DNA of 64,000 nt from Pseudoalteromonas sp. S16_S37 (lineage in GTDB: Bacteria; Pseudomonadota; Gammaproteobacteria; Enterobacterales; Alteromonadaceae): assembly GCF_014694405.1 (NCBI RefSeq), contig NZ_JAAUWV010000013.1:1-64000 (forward strand). The letters run 5' to 3'. The notes beneath the pieces are model-generated. The model saw nothing but the letters and a program-made list of their open reading frames with translations, ran no database searches and was not told where the DNA came from. Shown here one piece after another: positions 27,376 through 35,955 of the stretch. The position numbers and the translations under genes were made by a program. Numbering within the stretch: position 1 is the first letter of the stretch; every line of letters starts with the position of its first letter.

Positions 27376-28857
27376 ATGAAACCAATTTATTCAACAATGT
27401 TACTAATGGGGCTGTGCACAAGCTCTGTAATGGCAAAGCATAGCGATGCAATTGCAAAAGAAACTATCAATTCAGGTTCGTCTATTTCAGGCTTAATCAA
27501 TGACCATATTGCCATAGGTACGGCTTATGACAGCCAAACCAAGCGCTTTTTGAATGTACAGCCTGTTGCTGGGCGGATTGATGAAACATACGGTAACAGT
27601 GAAGTGACGTTTAAAACGGGCATTGATATGAGCTACGATGATTTGCTCAGCACACTCAATGGTAGCGTTGACTTAGATGTTAACTTCCCTGTGGTACGTG
27701 TATCAGCAGGGGCGTCACTGGCTAAAGAAATGGCCTCTAGCACTTATTCAAGTTCATACACTTTTAGCGCTCGCAGTACGCCTAAAAAGCGTTTGTTCCT
27801 ACCGCAAGACAGCAATATTGGTTATACCCTGTCACAAGCCGGTGAGGAAATAGCGAATAAGCATCAGGCTAAATTGCAACAGCTTGCTGGAGATGAGTTT
27901 GTGTCGGCAATCGAATATGGTGCCAATATTATGGTGAACCTGAAGATAGATTACGGCAGCAATAAAGATAAGTCGGAAATTGGTGGCTATCTTGATGTGG
28001 ACTTATATGGTGGGGTATTCAACGTAGGTGGACAACTAAAATACCTACAAGATGATACTAAGTCTTCAGTAAAAATTACGGTGAGAGCTATCCAAAATGG
28101 CGGCGATCCTAAGCAGTTACTTAGCATTATTCCAAATAATATAATTACCTGCTCATTGGATAATCCAAAACCGTGTTTTGATATGTTTTACGAAGCGGTG
28201 CAATACGCTAAAACGGGTTTTGGCTCGCAGTTAAATTCACTGAGCGATTATAACGTCGTGCGTTATTACACCACACGTTATGACAGTGCCTCTTTAGCGT
28301 TGCGTCCTTTGGTGGCCGATTATCAAACTATTCGCAATGCCACTAAGTGGTTGATCAGTGAATTAGAAGATGACTTTAAGCAAGCTGTACTTGATGAGCA
28401 ACGTGCTTCTAATTTATTGACTAGCTACTATGCATATTTACCTGAAGCTCAGCGTAGTGCTGTGGAGACGATTCAAAACCTCGCTTATGACAATGCGTGG
28501 TTTTTATTCAATGCCGCACAGTTTTGTCGCGACAACCCATTTGGCACAGCATGTGAAGACGAAGTACAAAAAATGAAAGACGATTGTGCGCGTCGCGGCA
28601 AAGTATGCCCAGCAAGTTATGATGTGACGCAACTTCAGTTACCGCAATCTGATCGTCTAGATTGGAAACAGTGTGAACTGGCGCGCCAAGAAGCCGTGCG
28701 TGCAGGTGTTGTGAGTGAAGAAGATAGTGTGAAATATCGCAATATGCGTTGGGCGCCAACCTTCATTAACCTCAATGCTCCTGCCATTGGTATTTTGAAC
28801 TGGCGTTTGTGTGAAGGTGCTTTAGGTACTTACGGTAACGCGTTTAATACGCTGTAA
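27376..28857 (+). CDS. Secreted MACPF/CDC-like protein (paralogue B, long form)
   Basis: A secreted protein of 493 residues with a signal peptide (MKPIYSTMLLMGLCTSSVMA). It aligns along its first 390 residues with the protein at 25274: IGTAYDSQ, NFPVVRVSAGASLAK, GDEFVSAIEYGANIMVNLKI, IGGYLDVD, VKITVRAIQNGGDPKQLL and KPCFDMFYEAV. The shared block resembles the YGR..YVKL strand and following GG turn of CDC cytolysins. It has an extra C-terminal region of about 100 residues with several cysteines, absent from paralogue A. A long and a short form next to each other recalls two-component CDC-like toxins, but this is inference. AAGGAC precedes the ATG. Confidence 0.75.
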   Translation: MKPIYSTMLLMGLCTSSVMAKHSDAIAKETINSGSSISGLINDHIAIGTAYDSQTKRFLNVQPVAGRIDETYGNSEVTFKTGIDMSYDDLLSTLNGSVDLDVNFPVVRVSAGASLAKEMASSTYSSSYTFSARSTPKKRLFLPQDSNIGYTLSQAGEEIANKHQAKLQQLAGDEFVSAIEYGANIMVNLKIDYGSNKDKSEIGGYLDVDLYGGVFNVGGQLKYLQDDTKSSVKITVRAIQNGGDPKQLLSIIPNNIITCSLDNPKPCFDMFYEAVQYAKTGFGSQLNSLSDYNVVRYYTTRYDSASLALRPLVADYQTIRNATKWLISELEDDFKQAVLDEQRASNLLTSYYAYLPEAQRSAVETIQNLAYDNAWFLFNAAQFCRDNPFGTACEDEVQKMKDDCARRGKVCPASYDVTQLQLPQSDRLDWKQCELARQEAVRAGVVSEEDSVKYRNMRWAPTFINLNAPAIGILNWRLCEGALGTYGNAFNTL

Positions 28858-28872
28858 ACACCCCAGAGCTGG

Positions 28873-28900
28873 CCAAGGTGCATCCCCTAGTGCATCTTGG
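28873..28900. repeat. Intercistronic hairpin before the third paralogue
   Basis: CCAAGGTGCA (28873-28882) pairs with TGCATCTTGG (28891-28900) with one mismatch (G-T in RNA) around an 8-base loop. There is no T-tract. It may lower or tune expression of the last gene. Confidence 0.5.
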
Positions 28901-28921
28901 TCTTCTGCTAAAGGAGCTATC

Positions 28922-29974
28922 ATGAAATTAATAGCAGGGTTGATGCTTTTGTTGGCGTTTAATGTCTCGGCGAAGCGATATTATAGTGAGCAATTTAGCG
29001 AGCAAGACTTGGGTAAAGCGTTTGATACAGAGCTACACCAAGCATCAGAGAAGTGTTTAACAGGGACCATTGAATACCATAAAGAAAGCGCAGGGCAACT
29101 GGATTATTTGCAGCATTTGAACGAAACCCAGATCAGACGACGCACTTTTGGTGAAGTGCATGGCGGGGTGAACTTGTTTATCGTGGCGGGCAGTGTATCA
29201 ACCTCCATTACTCACACCAATGCAACCGATAATTTGAGCCTAACATCGCAACTGCATTTAAAGTTGTCGCAAGGTCACAGTACGATAGAAAACCGCCAAG
29301 TGCTTAAAAATGCTGCAAACTGCGGCGATCAATTTGTTTACCAAGTTGATTACGGGCGAGATATTTTTATCAACACGCGCTTGCACTTTCGCTCTGAAGC
29401 CGATTACAAAAAGTTCGTAACAAAAATAAAAATTAGATTGCTGTTTTTCAAAAAAACCAAGACCAAAGTTAAAGAGATTGAAAAGTTTGCGCAAAATGCA
29501 GTATTGACCATCGACGCTAACTCAAGTGGCACTTTGCCACCTAGGTTACAACAACTTATGGACTCGAACCCTAAACATTGCCGAGGCAATAACATCTCTC
29601 CTTGTTTAAACACCTTACAGGCCTTAGCTGATTATACATTCGGCGGGCAGTTGGGCGATGACTTAACGGCTTTGCCAAAGTTGCCACGTAGTATTATCAC
29701 CAAATCGTATGAAGAGTCTGGGCACTTTGATATCTCGCAAAATGTGAATGTGATTGATGCTGGGCAGTACGACCCAACATGGCAAGTCATAGAGCGGCGC
29801 TATGGCGAAGCAATAAGACGTACAAAACGGGCTGAGGCGTTTTTAGCGGTTGCAACAACAGATGAGCAAGTAAGCGCACAGGCTGAATTTGATGCCGCGC
29901 AAACAGCGCTTATACAAATGGAGGAATTACGCCAAACTTGTTTAGCGCAACCTTGGCTTAGCCTATGTAATTAG
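28922..29974 (+). CDS. Secreted MACPF/CDC-like protein (paralogue C, divergent)
   Basis: A secreted protein of 350 residues with a signal peptide (MKLIAGLMLLLAFNVSA). It is a distant relative of the proteins at 25274 and 27376. Shared landmarks in the same order are LGKAF, CGDQFVYQVDYGRDIFINTR, LTIDANSSG and SPCLNTLQALADY. The YGRDIFIN block is the closest of the three to the CDC cytolysin strand. The last 70 residues are helical and coiled-coil-like. AAAGGAG precedes the ATG. It is probably in the same transcription unit as the genes upstream, after a hairpin. Confidence 0.7.
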   Translation: MKLIAGLMLLLAFNVSAKRYYSEQFSEQDLGKAFDTELHQASEKCLTGTIEYHKESAGQLDYLQHLNETQIRRRTFGEVHGGVNLFIVAGSVSTSITHTNATDNLSLTSQLHLKLSQGHSTIENRQVLKNAANCGDQFVYQVDYGRDIFINTRLHFRSEADYKKFVTKIKIRLLFFKKTKTKVKEIEKFAQNAVLTIDANSSGTLPPRLQQLMDSNPKHCRGNNISPCLNTLQALADYTFGGQLGDDLTALPKLPRSIITKSYEESGHFDISQNVNVIDAGQYDPTWQVIERRYGEAIRRTKRAEAFLAVATTDEQVSAQAEFDAAQTALIQMEELRQTCLAQPWLSLCN

Positions 29975-29987
29975 TTTTCAACAAAAC

Positions 29988-30020
29988 GAGAGGTCAATCT
30001 AAGATAACGGCGGACCTCTC
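29988..30020. repeat. Inverted repeat between convergent genes
   Basis: GAGAGGTC (29988-29995) pairs with GACCTCTC (30013-30020). It lies between the third paralogue and the convergent LysR gene and may form a weak terminator, though no T-tract follows. Confidence 0.4.
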
Positions 30021-30028
30021 AATTAATT

Positions 30029-30901
30029 CTATGCTGTTGCGCTAAACAAATCATGGTATTCGGAAAAGGTATCAACAATAAGTTTAATGGTATTTCTGGT
30101 TTGCTTATCCGCATATGCACAGTAGATCAATACTGATGAAGAAGGGATCTCAGGCAAGTTGAGTTTCTCCGATACTTCAATCAGATCCGCAGGTGCTGCT
30201 CGGTGTGGAAAAATCCCGACTGCAAGACCCGCAGAAATCGCAGTTATTACGGCAGTGATATTGTTTCCTACGAACGCTTCATGCCATTTAATTTGCGCTT
30301 TATCTAAGGTTTGTGCAGCAACGTTTCGTAATCCGCAGTGGTCTTTTAAGTTTGCGATAGGTAAAGGTCCTTGCGCATCGTATGCAAATTGCTCTGCTGC
30401 ATACCAGCCAAAGTGCTCTGGACATAACACATCACCCTCATAGCGACCATCATCACTGCGCACAATAATTGCGTTTAATGCGCCTGAATTACAATGCTCA
30501 ACTAGCACACTTGAGCTATCCACAGATAACTCAATTTGCAAAGTCGGTTCTGCGTCTCTTAAACGAGATAGTACCATTTGAATTTCAGGGCCAAATACGT
30601 GGCAACCTACGCCCAGTTTAAATTGTCGCTGCGGTGAAACTAAACTAGCGATGGCCCTATCATTGGCGGCAATAAGCTGTCTTGCTTCGGGTAAGAAGGC
30701 TTCGCCCGCACTCGATAGTCTCACTTTCCTTGGGGTTCTTTCTAGTAACCTAACGTCCAACTTCTCTTCTAATCGTTTCAGTTTTACGCTAAGTGTTGCT
30801 TGAGTGGTACCTAAAGCATCGGCGGCTTTGGTAAAGCTCTTGTATTCACTGATAGCCAAAAAAGCGCGGATCGAATCCAAATCCAAGCTAAGCATGTACA
30901 T
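30029..30901 (-). CDS. LysR family transcriptional regulator
   Basis: A LysR-type regulator of about 290 residues. The winged HTH reads LDLDSIRAFLAISEYKSFTK, then ALGTTQATLSVKLKRLEEKL, and an effector domain follows. AAGGAG precedes two possible starts, ATG at 30901 (3 bases away) and ATG at 30895 (8-9 bases away); the latter has the better spacing. It is divergent from the DHA2 exporter and biosynthetic cluster starting at 31160, with 258 bases between. It is thus the most likely pathway regulator; the co-inducer is unknown. Confidence 0.92.
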   Translation of the reverse strand: MYMLSLDLDSIRAFLAISEYKSFTKAADALGTTQATLSVKLKRLEEKLDVRLLERTPRKVRLSSAGEAFLPEARQLIAANDRAIASLVSPQRQFKLGVGCHVFGPEIQMVLSRLRDAEPTLQIELSVDSSSVLVEHCNSGALNAIIVRSDDGRYEGDVLCPEHFGWYAAEQFAYDAQGPLPIANLKDHCGLRNVAAQTLDKAQIKWHEAFVGNNITAVITAISAGLAVGIFPHRAAPADLIEVSEKLNLPEIPSSSVLIYCAYADKQTRNTIKLIVDTFSEYHDLFSATA

Positions 30902-31159
30902 AACTCCTTTACTACTATGTTTAAATTAACGCAATTTAAGTTAGCTTTTTGTTTACCTTTAATGGTTTTGTAAACATCCCTATCCTTTGCATCTTATTGT
31001 CTTATATCTATTTATTCGATTTTGTTATGGCAGAAATAGTTAATCATGTATTTAACCAATGTCAAGCGGGTGTTACTTTTTTGTCTCCACTGTGAGTGCA
31101 GCGCAAATTGGTTGCACTTGTAACTTAGAACAAATCCCTCATCTGGTGAGGGGATTGAA

Positions 31160-32704
31160 ATGGAGTGCAAAATGTTTGCTGCCATATCTTTTAAAAACAA
31201 AATAGCACTGGCTGCCGTCTGTTTATCTGCGGTAATGCTAGGGCTTGAGATAACCAGTGTTCCGTCTATATTACCAACATTGAAAGACTTGTTACCAGCA
31301 GACTTTCAGCAGTTGCAATGGATTATGAATGCTTACACATTGGCAATGTGTTCAGTGTTAGTGGCGATGGGCGCCTTAGCTGACCGCTTTGGACGAAAAC
31401 GTATTTTTGTTGCTGGCATTTTAGTGTTTGCCGTAGCATCGTTTATCTGTGGCATGGCATCGAGTGCGCCAGTACTCATTGCCGCACGGTTCTTACAAGG
31501 GCTAAGTGCCGCAGCCATGCTGTCTTGTCAGGTCGCGGTGTTGTCTCATCAATTTCAAAATGGGCCTGAACGCGGGGTGGCATTTGCAACGTGGGGAATA
31601 GTATTTGGCCTAGGTCTAGGTTTTGGCCCGATTGTTGGTGGCTTAATACTTGAATTCGCGAGTTGGGAATGGGTGTTTTTGATCCATGTACTTATCTCGG
31701 TTATCACGTTAATACTTGCTAAGAAAGGGGTGACAGAGTCATCCGATCCGCATGCGGTAAAGATGGACTTTGCGGGCATGATCACCCTGTCGCTGTCAGT
31801 ATTTGGCTTAGTGTATTTAATTATCCAAAGTCACGAAACCAGCATTTCAAGCAACACAGGCTTAGCTATCTTGCTAGGTAGCATTATTAGCTTTGTATTG
31901 TTTGTCATTATCGAAAATAAAGTGCAGCGTCCTATGTTTGACTTCCAAGCATTTAAAGTTCGTAACTTTTCTGGCGCACTGTTTGGTGCCAGTGGTATGA
32001 ACTTTAGTTTTTGGCCATTTGTTATTTACTTCCCTATCTATTTGCAATCGGTGTTGGGTTACAGCGGGGTGATGTCAGGCTTAACGGTACTTGCTCTGAC
32101 CGTGCCTACCATTGTAGTACCCCCCTATGCAGAGCGCATGCTAATGAAAAAAGGGCCAGGATTTGTGATCCCTCTGGGCTTATTTACCATCGCACTGGGT
32201 TTTGCATCTATTTGGTTAGCCATTGGTATGGCGAGCACATCTTGGATGACCTTACTACCTGGCTGTGTACTGGCAGGAATTGGCCTTGGTTTAACCAATA
32301 CACCAGTAACTAATACTGCTACGGGTTCTTTACCACCTGAGCGAGCTGGAATGGCATCAGGCATGGAGTTTAGTGCGCGCATGATCTCTTTGGCCGTCAA
32401 CATCGCAATTATGGGCTATGTACTTGTTAAAGGTATTGCCGAGGGATTACAGGACACGCTTGGATTGGATAGCACGCAAGTGATGCCGCTGGCCGACGCG
32501 ATTGCTTCAGGAAATCTTTCAGCCGCAGAATCGGTGGGGATTTCGCAGCAAATGGCCAGTGAGATCCTGACCTCTGGCTTCAGTTGGGTCGTACTCTACG
32601 GCGCAATATCCGCACTGATTTTATGTATCGCAGCAGCACTTGCATGTGAACGTAAAAATCAATCAGCAGATGATGGTGAATCTATGAGCGTGGTTGCAGA
32701 GTAA
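31160..32704 (+). CDS. DHA2 (EmrB/QacA-type) MFS exporter
   Basis: A 14-segment drug:H+ antiporter of 514 residues. Segment 1 reads AAVCLSAVMLGLEITSVPSI, motif A is GALADRFGRKRIFVAG, and motif C has the pattern FGLGLGFGPIVGGLI. The start at 31160 is supported by GAGGGGA five bases upstream. It opens the biosynthetic cluster and probably exports its product and gives self-resistance, as in many natural-product loci. A perfect hairpin separates it from the first carrier protein, so expression of the later genes may be partly independent. Confidence 0.9.
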   Translation: MECKMFAAISFKNKIALAAVCLSAVMLGLEITSVPSILPTLKDLLPADFQQLQWIMNAYTLAMCSVLVAMGALADRFGRKRIFVAGILVFAVASFICGMASSAPVLIAARFLQGLSAAAMLSCQVAVLSHQFQNGPERGVAFATWGIVFGLGLGFGPIVGGLILEFASWEWVFLIHVLISVITLILAKKGVTESSDPHAVKMDFAGMITLSLSVFGLVYLIIQSHETSISSNTGLAILLGSIISFVLFVIIENKVQRPMFDFQAFKVRNFSGALFGASGMNFSFWPFVIYFPIYLQSVLGYSGVMSGLTVLALTVPTIVVPPYAERMLMKKGPGFVIPLGLFTIALGFASIWLAIGMASTSWMTLLPGCVLAGIGLGLTNTPVTNTATGSLPPERAGMASGMEFSARMISLAVNIAIMGYVLVKGIAEGLQDTLGLDSTQVMPLADAIASGNLSAAESVGISQQMASEILTSGFSWVVLYGAISALILCIAAALACERKNQSADDGESMSVVAE

Positions 32705-32744
32705 CCGCCTCTTTCAATCGAATAAATTTTATTAATTAGACAAT

Positions 32745-32779
32745 GAAGCGCTGCTGTGCGTAGCACAGCAGATGGCTTC
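32745..32779 (+). repeat. Long hairpin between exporter and carrier protein
   Basis: A 9-bp perfect stem (CTGCTGTGC at 32751-32759 with GCACAGCAG at 32763-32771) closes a GTA triloop. An outer stem GAAGC/GCTTC (32745-32749 with 32775-32779) extends it. No T-tract follows, so it is more likely an RNA-processing or stability element than a full terminator. Confidence 0.65.
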
Positions 32780-32807
32780 TCACGCTTAAAAAACAAGGAA
32801 TTGGATT

Positions 32808-33047
32808 ATGAAATTAAGCTTTGAAAACCTAAAAAATGAGATAGCAGAGATATTAGATATCAACAGTGATGAAGTACACACAGACACAGCGCTTACTGGC
32901 AGTGACCATTGGGATTCGTTTGCCATGCTTTCTGCGGTGGCTTTAGTAACGCAATACACTGAAAAGCAAGTGTCGCTTGGCGATTTATCGAATTTAGCAA
33001 CGGTGAACGATTTTGTGTCATTGCTACAGAATTTGAAGGAAAGCTGA
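32808..33047 (+). CDS. Acyl carrier protein 1
   Basis: A small acidic carrier of 79 residues. The attachment site is Ser37 in DHWDSFAML, where DSF replaces the common DSL. The pattern of helices (about 3-15, 37-51, 72-79) is that of ACP. It should be primed by the Sfp-type transferase encoded at 40136 and carry the growing acyl chain. The KAS III gene starts one base after its stop, so the two are tightly coupled. Being a stand-alone ACP separate from fabF-acpP, it is dedicated to this cluster. Confidence 0.9.
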   Translation: MKLSFENLKNEIAEILDINSDEVHTDTALTGSDHWDSFAMLSAVALVTQYTEKQVSLGDLSNLATVNDFVSLLQNLKES

Positions 33048-33048
33048 G

Positions 33049-34062
33049 ATGGCAATGAAAACAATTTCTGGTATTCGCATTGAAGCGATTTCCGCAGCTC
33101 TACCTGCTACCACAATTGGCAGTGAAGAGTTTGCAGCCTTATATGGTCAAAAAGAGGCGGCGCGTGTGGCCAGAGGTACTGGGATAAGCGCTATTCGCAC
33201 CGCAGATGGCTTATCAACACAAGCTTTGATCAGTGCTGCCGCACAACAATTACTGCGCAATGTGGATGTCACTTTAGAAGAAATTGATGCGCTTATTGTT
33301 GTGACGCAAACCCCAGATAGCTGGAGCCCAGGTACGGCGTTTGCCGTGCATAGTGAGCTAGGACTGAAAAGCAATTGTTACGTTGCCACCATCAACGATG
33401 GCTGTGCAGGCTATGTGAACGGCATGATCCAAGCGGCATCTTTAGTTTCTTCAGGAGCCTATAAAAAAGTGCTGCTGTGTACCGGTGATGTCAATACACG
33501 TTTGGTAGACGATGCTGATTATCAAGTGCGGATGTTATTTGGCGATGCCGCATCAGCAACACTCATTAGTCAGGGCGAAGAAACCGTAAGTTTCATAAAC
33601 GGTACTGATGGCTCAGGTAAAGACATGCTGGGTGTGAAAATGAATTATGAAAAAGCACCTCAAAGCACCGCATCTGTTGCCACGTTAAAAATGGATGGTG
33701 CAGCGGTCATGAGCTTCGCGCTGAAACGCGTACCTGAAGTGGTCAGTGCCTTGTTAAATCAAGTTGGGGTCAATAAAGACCAAGTTGACTTGTTTGCTTT
33801 GCATCAACCCAATGAATTTATTTTGAATTACTTAATTAATTTATTGGATGTTGAGCCAAGCAAAGTGCCAATTGATGTCAATGGTATTGGCAATACTAAT
33901 TCAACATCTATTCCCCTATTACTGACACGCCATATTCCAACGAGTGAGCTAAGCAACATTGTGTTATGTGGCTTTGGAGTGGGGTTAGCGTGGAATGCAA
34001 TGCACGTGACTTTAGCAAATACGGCACTGATAGAGCCGGTAGAAATTAGCACAGCGGCATAG
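33049..34062 (+). CDS. KAS III-like condensing enzyme (FabH family)
   Basis: A thiolase-fold ketosynthase III homologue of 337 residues. The Cys-His-Asn triad is intact: Cys119 in NDGCAGYVNG, His252 in LHQPNEFI and Asn282 in GIGNTNSTS. The His-Asn spacing of 30 is the same as in E. coli FabH. Such enzymes start chains by condensing an acyl-CoA or acyl-ACP with malonyl-ACP. Pathway-specific members use unusual starters or nucleophiles. The substrate is unknown. It follows ACP 1 with one base between, so its partner is probably that carrier. Confidence 0.93.
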   Translation: MAMKTISGIRIEAISAALPATTIGSEEFAALYGQKEAARVARGTGISAIRTADGLSTQALISAAAQQLLRNVDVTLEEIDALIVVTQTPDSWSPGTAFAVHSELGLKSNCYVATINDGCAGYVNGMIQAASLVSSGAYKKVLLCTGDVNTRLVDDADYQVRMLFGDAASATLISQGEETVSFINGTDGSGKDMLGVKMNYEKAPQSTASVATLKMDGAAVMSFALKRVPEVVSALLNQVGVNKDQVDLFALHQPNEFILNYLINLLDVEPSKVPIDVNGIGNTNSTSIPLLLTRHIPTSELSNIVLCGFGVGLAWNAMHVTLANTALIEPVEISTAA

Positions 34063-34102
34063 TGTTGACAGCGGATTTTTGAGTTTATAAGGAAAAATAA
34101 AA

Positions 34103-35944
34103 ATGTGTGGTATTACAGGATGGGTTGACTTTAACAAGCACTTTGCTGAGCGTACGCAAATTGTTGATAGAATGACGGACTCGCTATCTCATCGCGGTCC
34201 AGATGCTCGAGGCACTTGGTACGATCAATACGCAGCGCTAGGTCACAGACGCTTATCTATTATTGACATTGAGCATGGTATCCAGCCAATGGAAGCCAAA
34301 GACAGAGCAGGGCATAACTCGGTTGTTGCTTTTAATGGTCAAATCTTCAACTTCAAAGAGTTGCGCTCACAGTTAGTTGGCTACGGTTACACGTTTGAAA
34401 CTAACAGTGATACCGAAGTGCTGTTAAAAGGCTATTTGCATTGGAAAGAGCGCGTTGCTGAGCACTTAAATGGCATGTTTGCGATTGCTATTTGGGATAC
34501 CCATGAACAGCAGTTACTGCTTATTCGTGACCGCTTAGGTGTTAAGCCTCTGTACTATTACCGTACGGAAACCGGCATTGTGTTTGGCTCTGAACCTAAA
34601 GCATTGTTTGAAAACCCTTATGTCAAAGCGCAGGTATCGAAAACGGGTTTTTGTGAAATCCTCGATATGGTGAAAACGCCAGAGTTAACACCCTACGATG
34701 GTATGTTTGAAGTGCGTCCGGGGCATATTCTTACCTTCAACCGCCATGGTTTAAAAAAGCAAGTGTATTGGCAGCTGGAAGCGCGTGAACATCATGACTC
34801 ACTGGATGTCACCATAGCAACGGTGCGAGAGATCCTATCTGACACGGTGAAAAGACAAATGATCTCAGATGTGCCGATTTGTTCGTTGCTCTCAGGTGGT
34901 TTGGATTCATCGGCTATTACTGCATTGGCTGCTGAGCATGTGAAAAAAGGCACCTTACCGTCTTTTTCGGTCGACTTCACTCATAACATGGATAACTTTT
35001 CTGCCGATGGAGTGCGGGGTGCTCCCGATGCACCATTTGCCAGAGCGTTGGCTGAGCATGTGAATACGGCACACAGCGAACTGCTACTTAACAGCAATCA
35101 AATGTTAGATCACTCGGTACGCAATCATGTACTTCATGGTGTTGATGCGCCTCCCGCTTATTGGGGTGACATGTGGCCATCGCTCTATTTGTTGTTCCAG
35201 GGGATCAAAAAACACTCAACGGTTGCACTATCAGGTGAGGCCGCAGATGAAGTGTTTGGTGGCTACCAATGGTTTAGAAATCCGGCGGCATTGGCAGCAA
35301 ATACGTTCCCTTGGCTAACCGCAGGGTCGTCACGCTACTTTGGCGGTGTTCAACTCCTTAACAAAGACTTTGTTAATACTTTAGAAAGAGATGAGTATCG
35401 AGCACAACGTTATCAGGAAGCGCTAGCAGAAGTTCCTGTATTAGCAGGAGAAGCGGACGATGAAAGACGTTTACGCGAAGTGTCTTATTTAGCGCTTACG
35501 CGCTTTTTACCCACCTTATTAGATAGAAATGACCGTATGAGTATGGCGGTTGGTTTAGAAGTGCGAGTGCCATTTTGTGACCACCGCTTAGTTGACTACG
35601 TCTTTAATGCACCTTGGTCAATGAAAATGTTTGATGGTCGAGAAAAAAGCTTATTGCGCGCAGCAACGGCACCTTTGCTGCCTGAGAGCATAGTGCATCG
35701 TATTAAAACGCCTTACCCAGCAACACAAGATAGTTCCTATGAACAAGGGCTACGAGATGAACTGGCTGGAGTGATGGATGACAACAGCGCGCCTGCTAGA
35801 GATTTTATCGATACAAAGAAAGCCAAAATGTTGGTTGAGCGTGGAGTGAGTGAAATTAGCCAACCTTATAACCGAGGCGGTATCGAAATGGCGCTATGGA
35901 TGAACCGCTGGCTGAAAAAGTACAACGTAACCACGAACGTATAA
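34103..35944 (+). CDS. Asparagine-synthetase-like glutamine amidotransferase
   Basis: A class-II amidotransferase of 613 residues. The N-terminal glutaminase domain starts with catalytic Cys2 (MCGITGWVDF) and has RGPDARGTWY and GHRRLSIID. The C-terminal ATP-pyrophosphatase domain has SGGLDSS (264-270) and GEAADEVFGGY. All catalytic elements appear intact. It activates a carboxylate with ATP and transfers ammonia from glutamine. In a cluster like this it may amidate the product or a starter, as amidotransferases of tetracycline and glutarimide pathways do; true asparagine synthesis is less likely here. AfsA follows 11 bases downstream. Confidence 0.9.
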   Translation: MCGITGWVDFNKHFAERTQIVDRMTDSLSHRGPDARGTWYDQYAALGHRRLSIIDIEHGIQPMEAKDRAGHNSVVAFNGQIFNFKELRSQLVGYGYTFETNSDTEVLLKGYLHWKERVAEHLNGMFAIAIWDTHEQQLLLIRDRLGVKPLYYYRTETGIVFGSEPKALFENPYVKAQVSKTGFCEILDMVKTPELTPYDGMFEVRPGHILTFNRHGLKKQVYWQLEAREHHDSLDVTIATVREILSDTVKRQMISDVPICSLLSGGLDSSAITALAAEHVKKGTLPSFSVDFTHNMDNFSADGVRGAPDAPFARALAEHVNTAHSELLLNSNQMLDHSVRNHVLHGVDAPPAYWGDMWPSLYLLFQGIKKHSTVALSGEAADEVFGGYQWFRNPAALAANTFPWLTAGSSRYFGGVQLLNKDFVNTLERDEYRAQRYQEALAEVPVLAGEADDERRLREVSYLALTRFLPTLLDRNDRMSMAVGLEVRVPFCDHRLVDYVFNAPWSMKMFDGREKSLLRAATAPLLPESIVHRIKTPYPATQDSSYEQGLRDELAGVMDDNSAPARDFIDTKKAKMLVERGVSEISQPYNRGGIEMALWMNRWLKKYNVTTNV

Positions 35945-35955
35945 GGAAATTTACA

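Noticed and set aside
34103..35944. Housekeeping asparagine synthetase
   Set aside because: It is embedded in a tight biosynthetic operon between KAS III and AfsA genes, so a pathway amidotransferase is more likely.
35896..35955. Longer reading frame upstream of the AfsA-like gene
   Set aside because: It lies inside the amidotransferase coding region and has no ribosome binding site; AAGGAAAT precedes the ATG at 35956.
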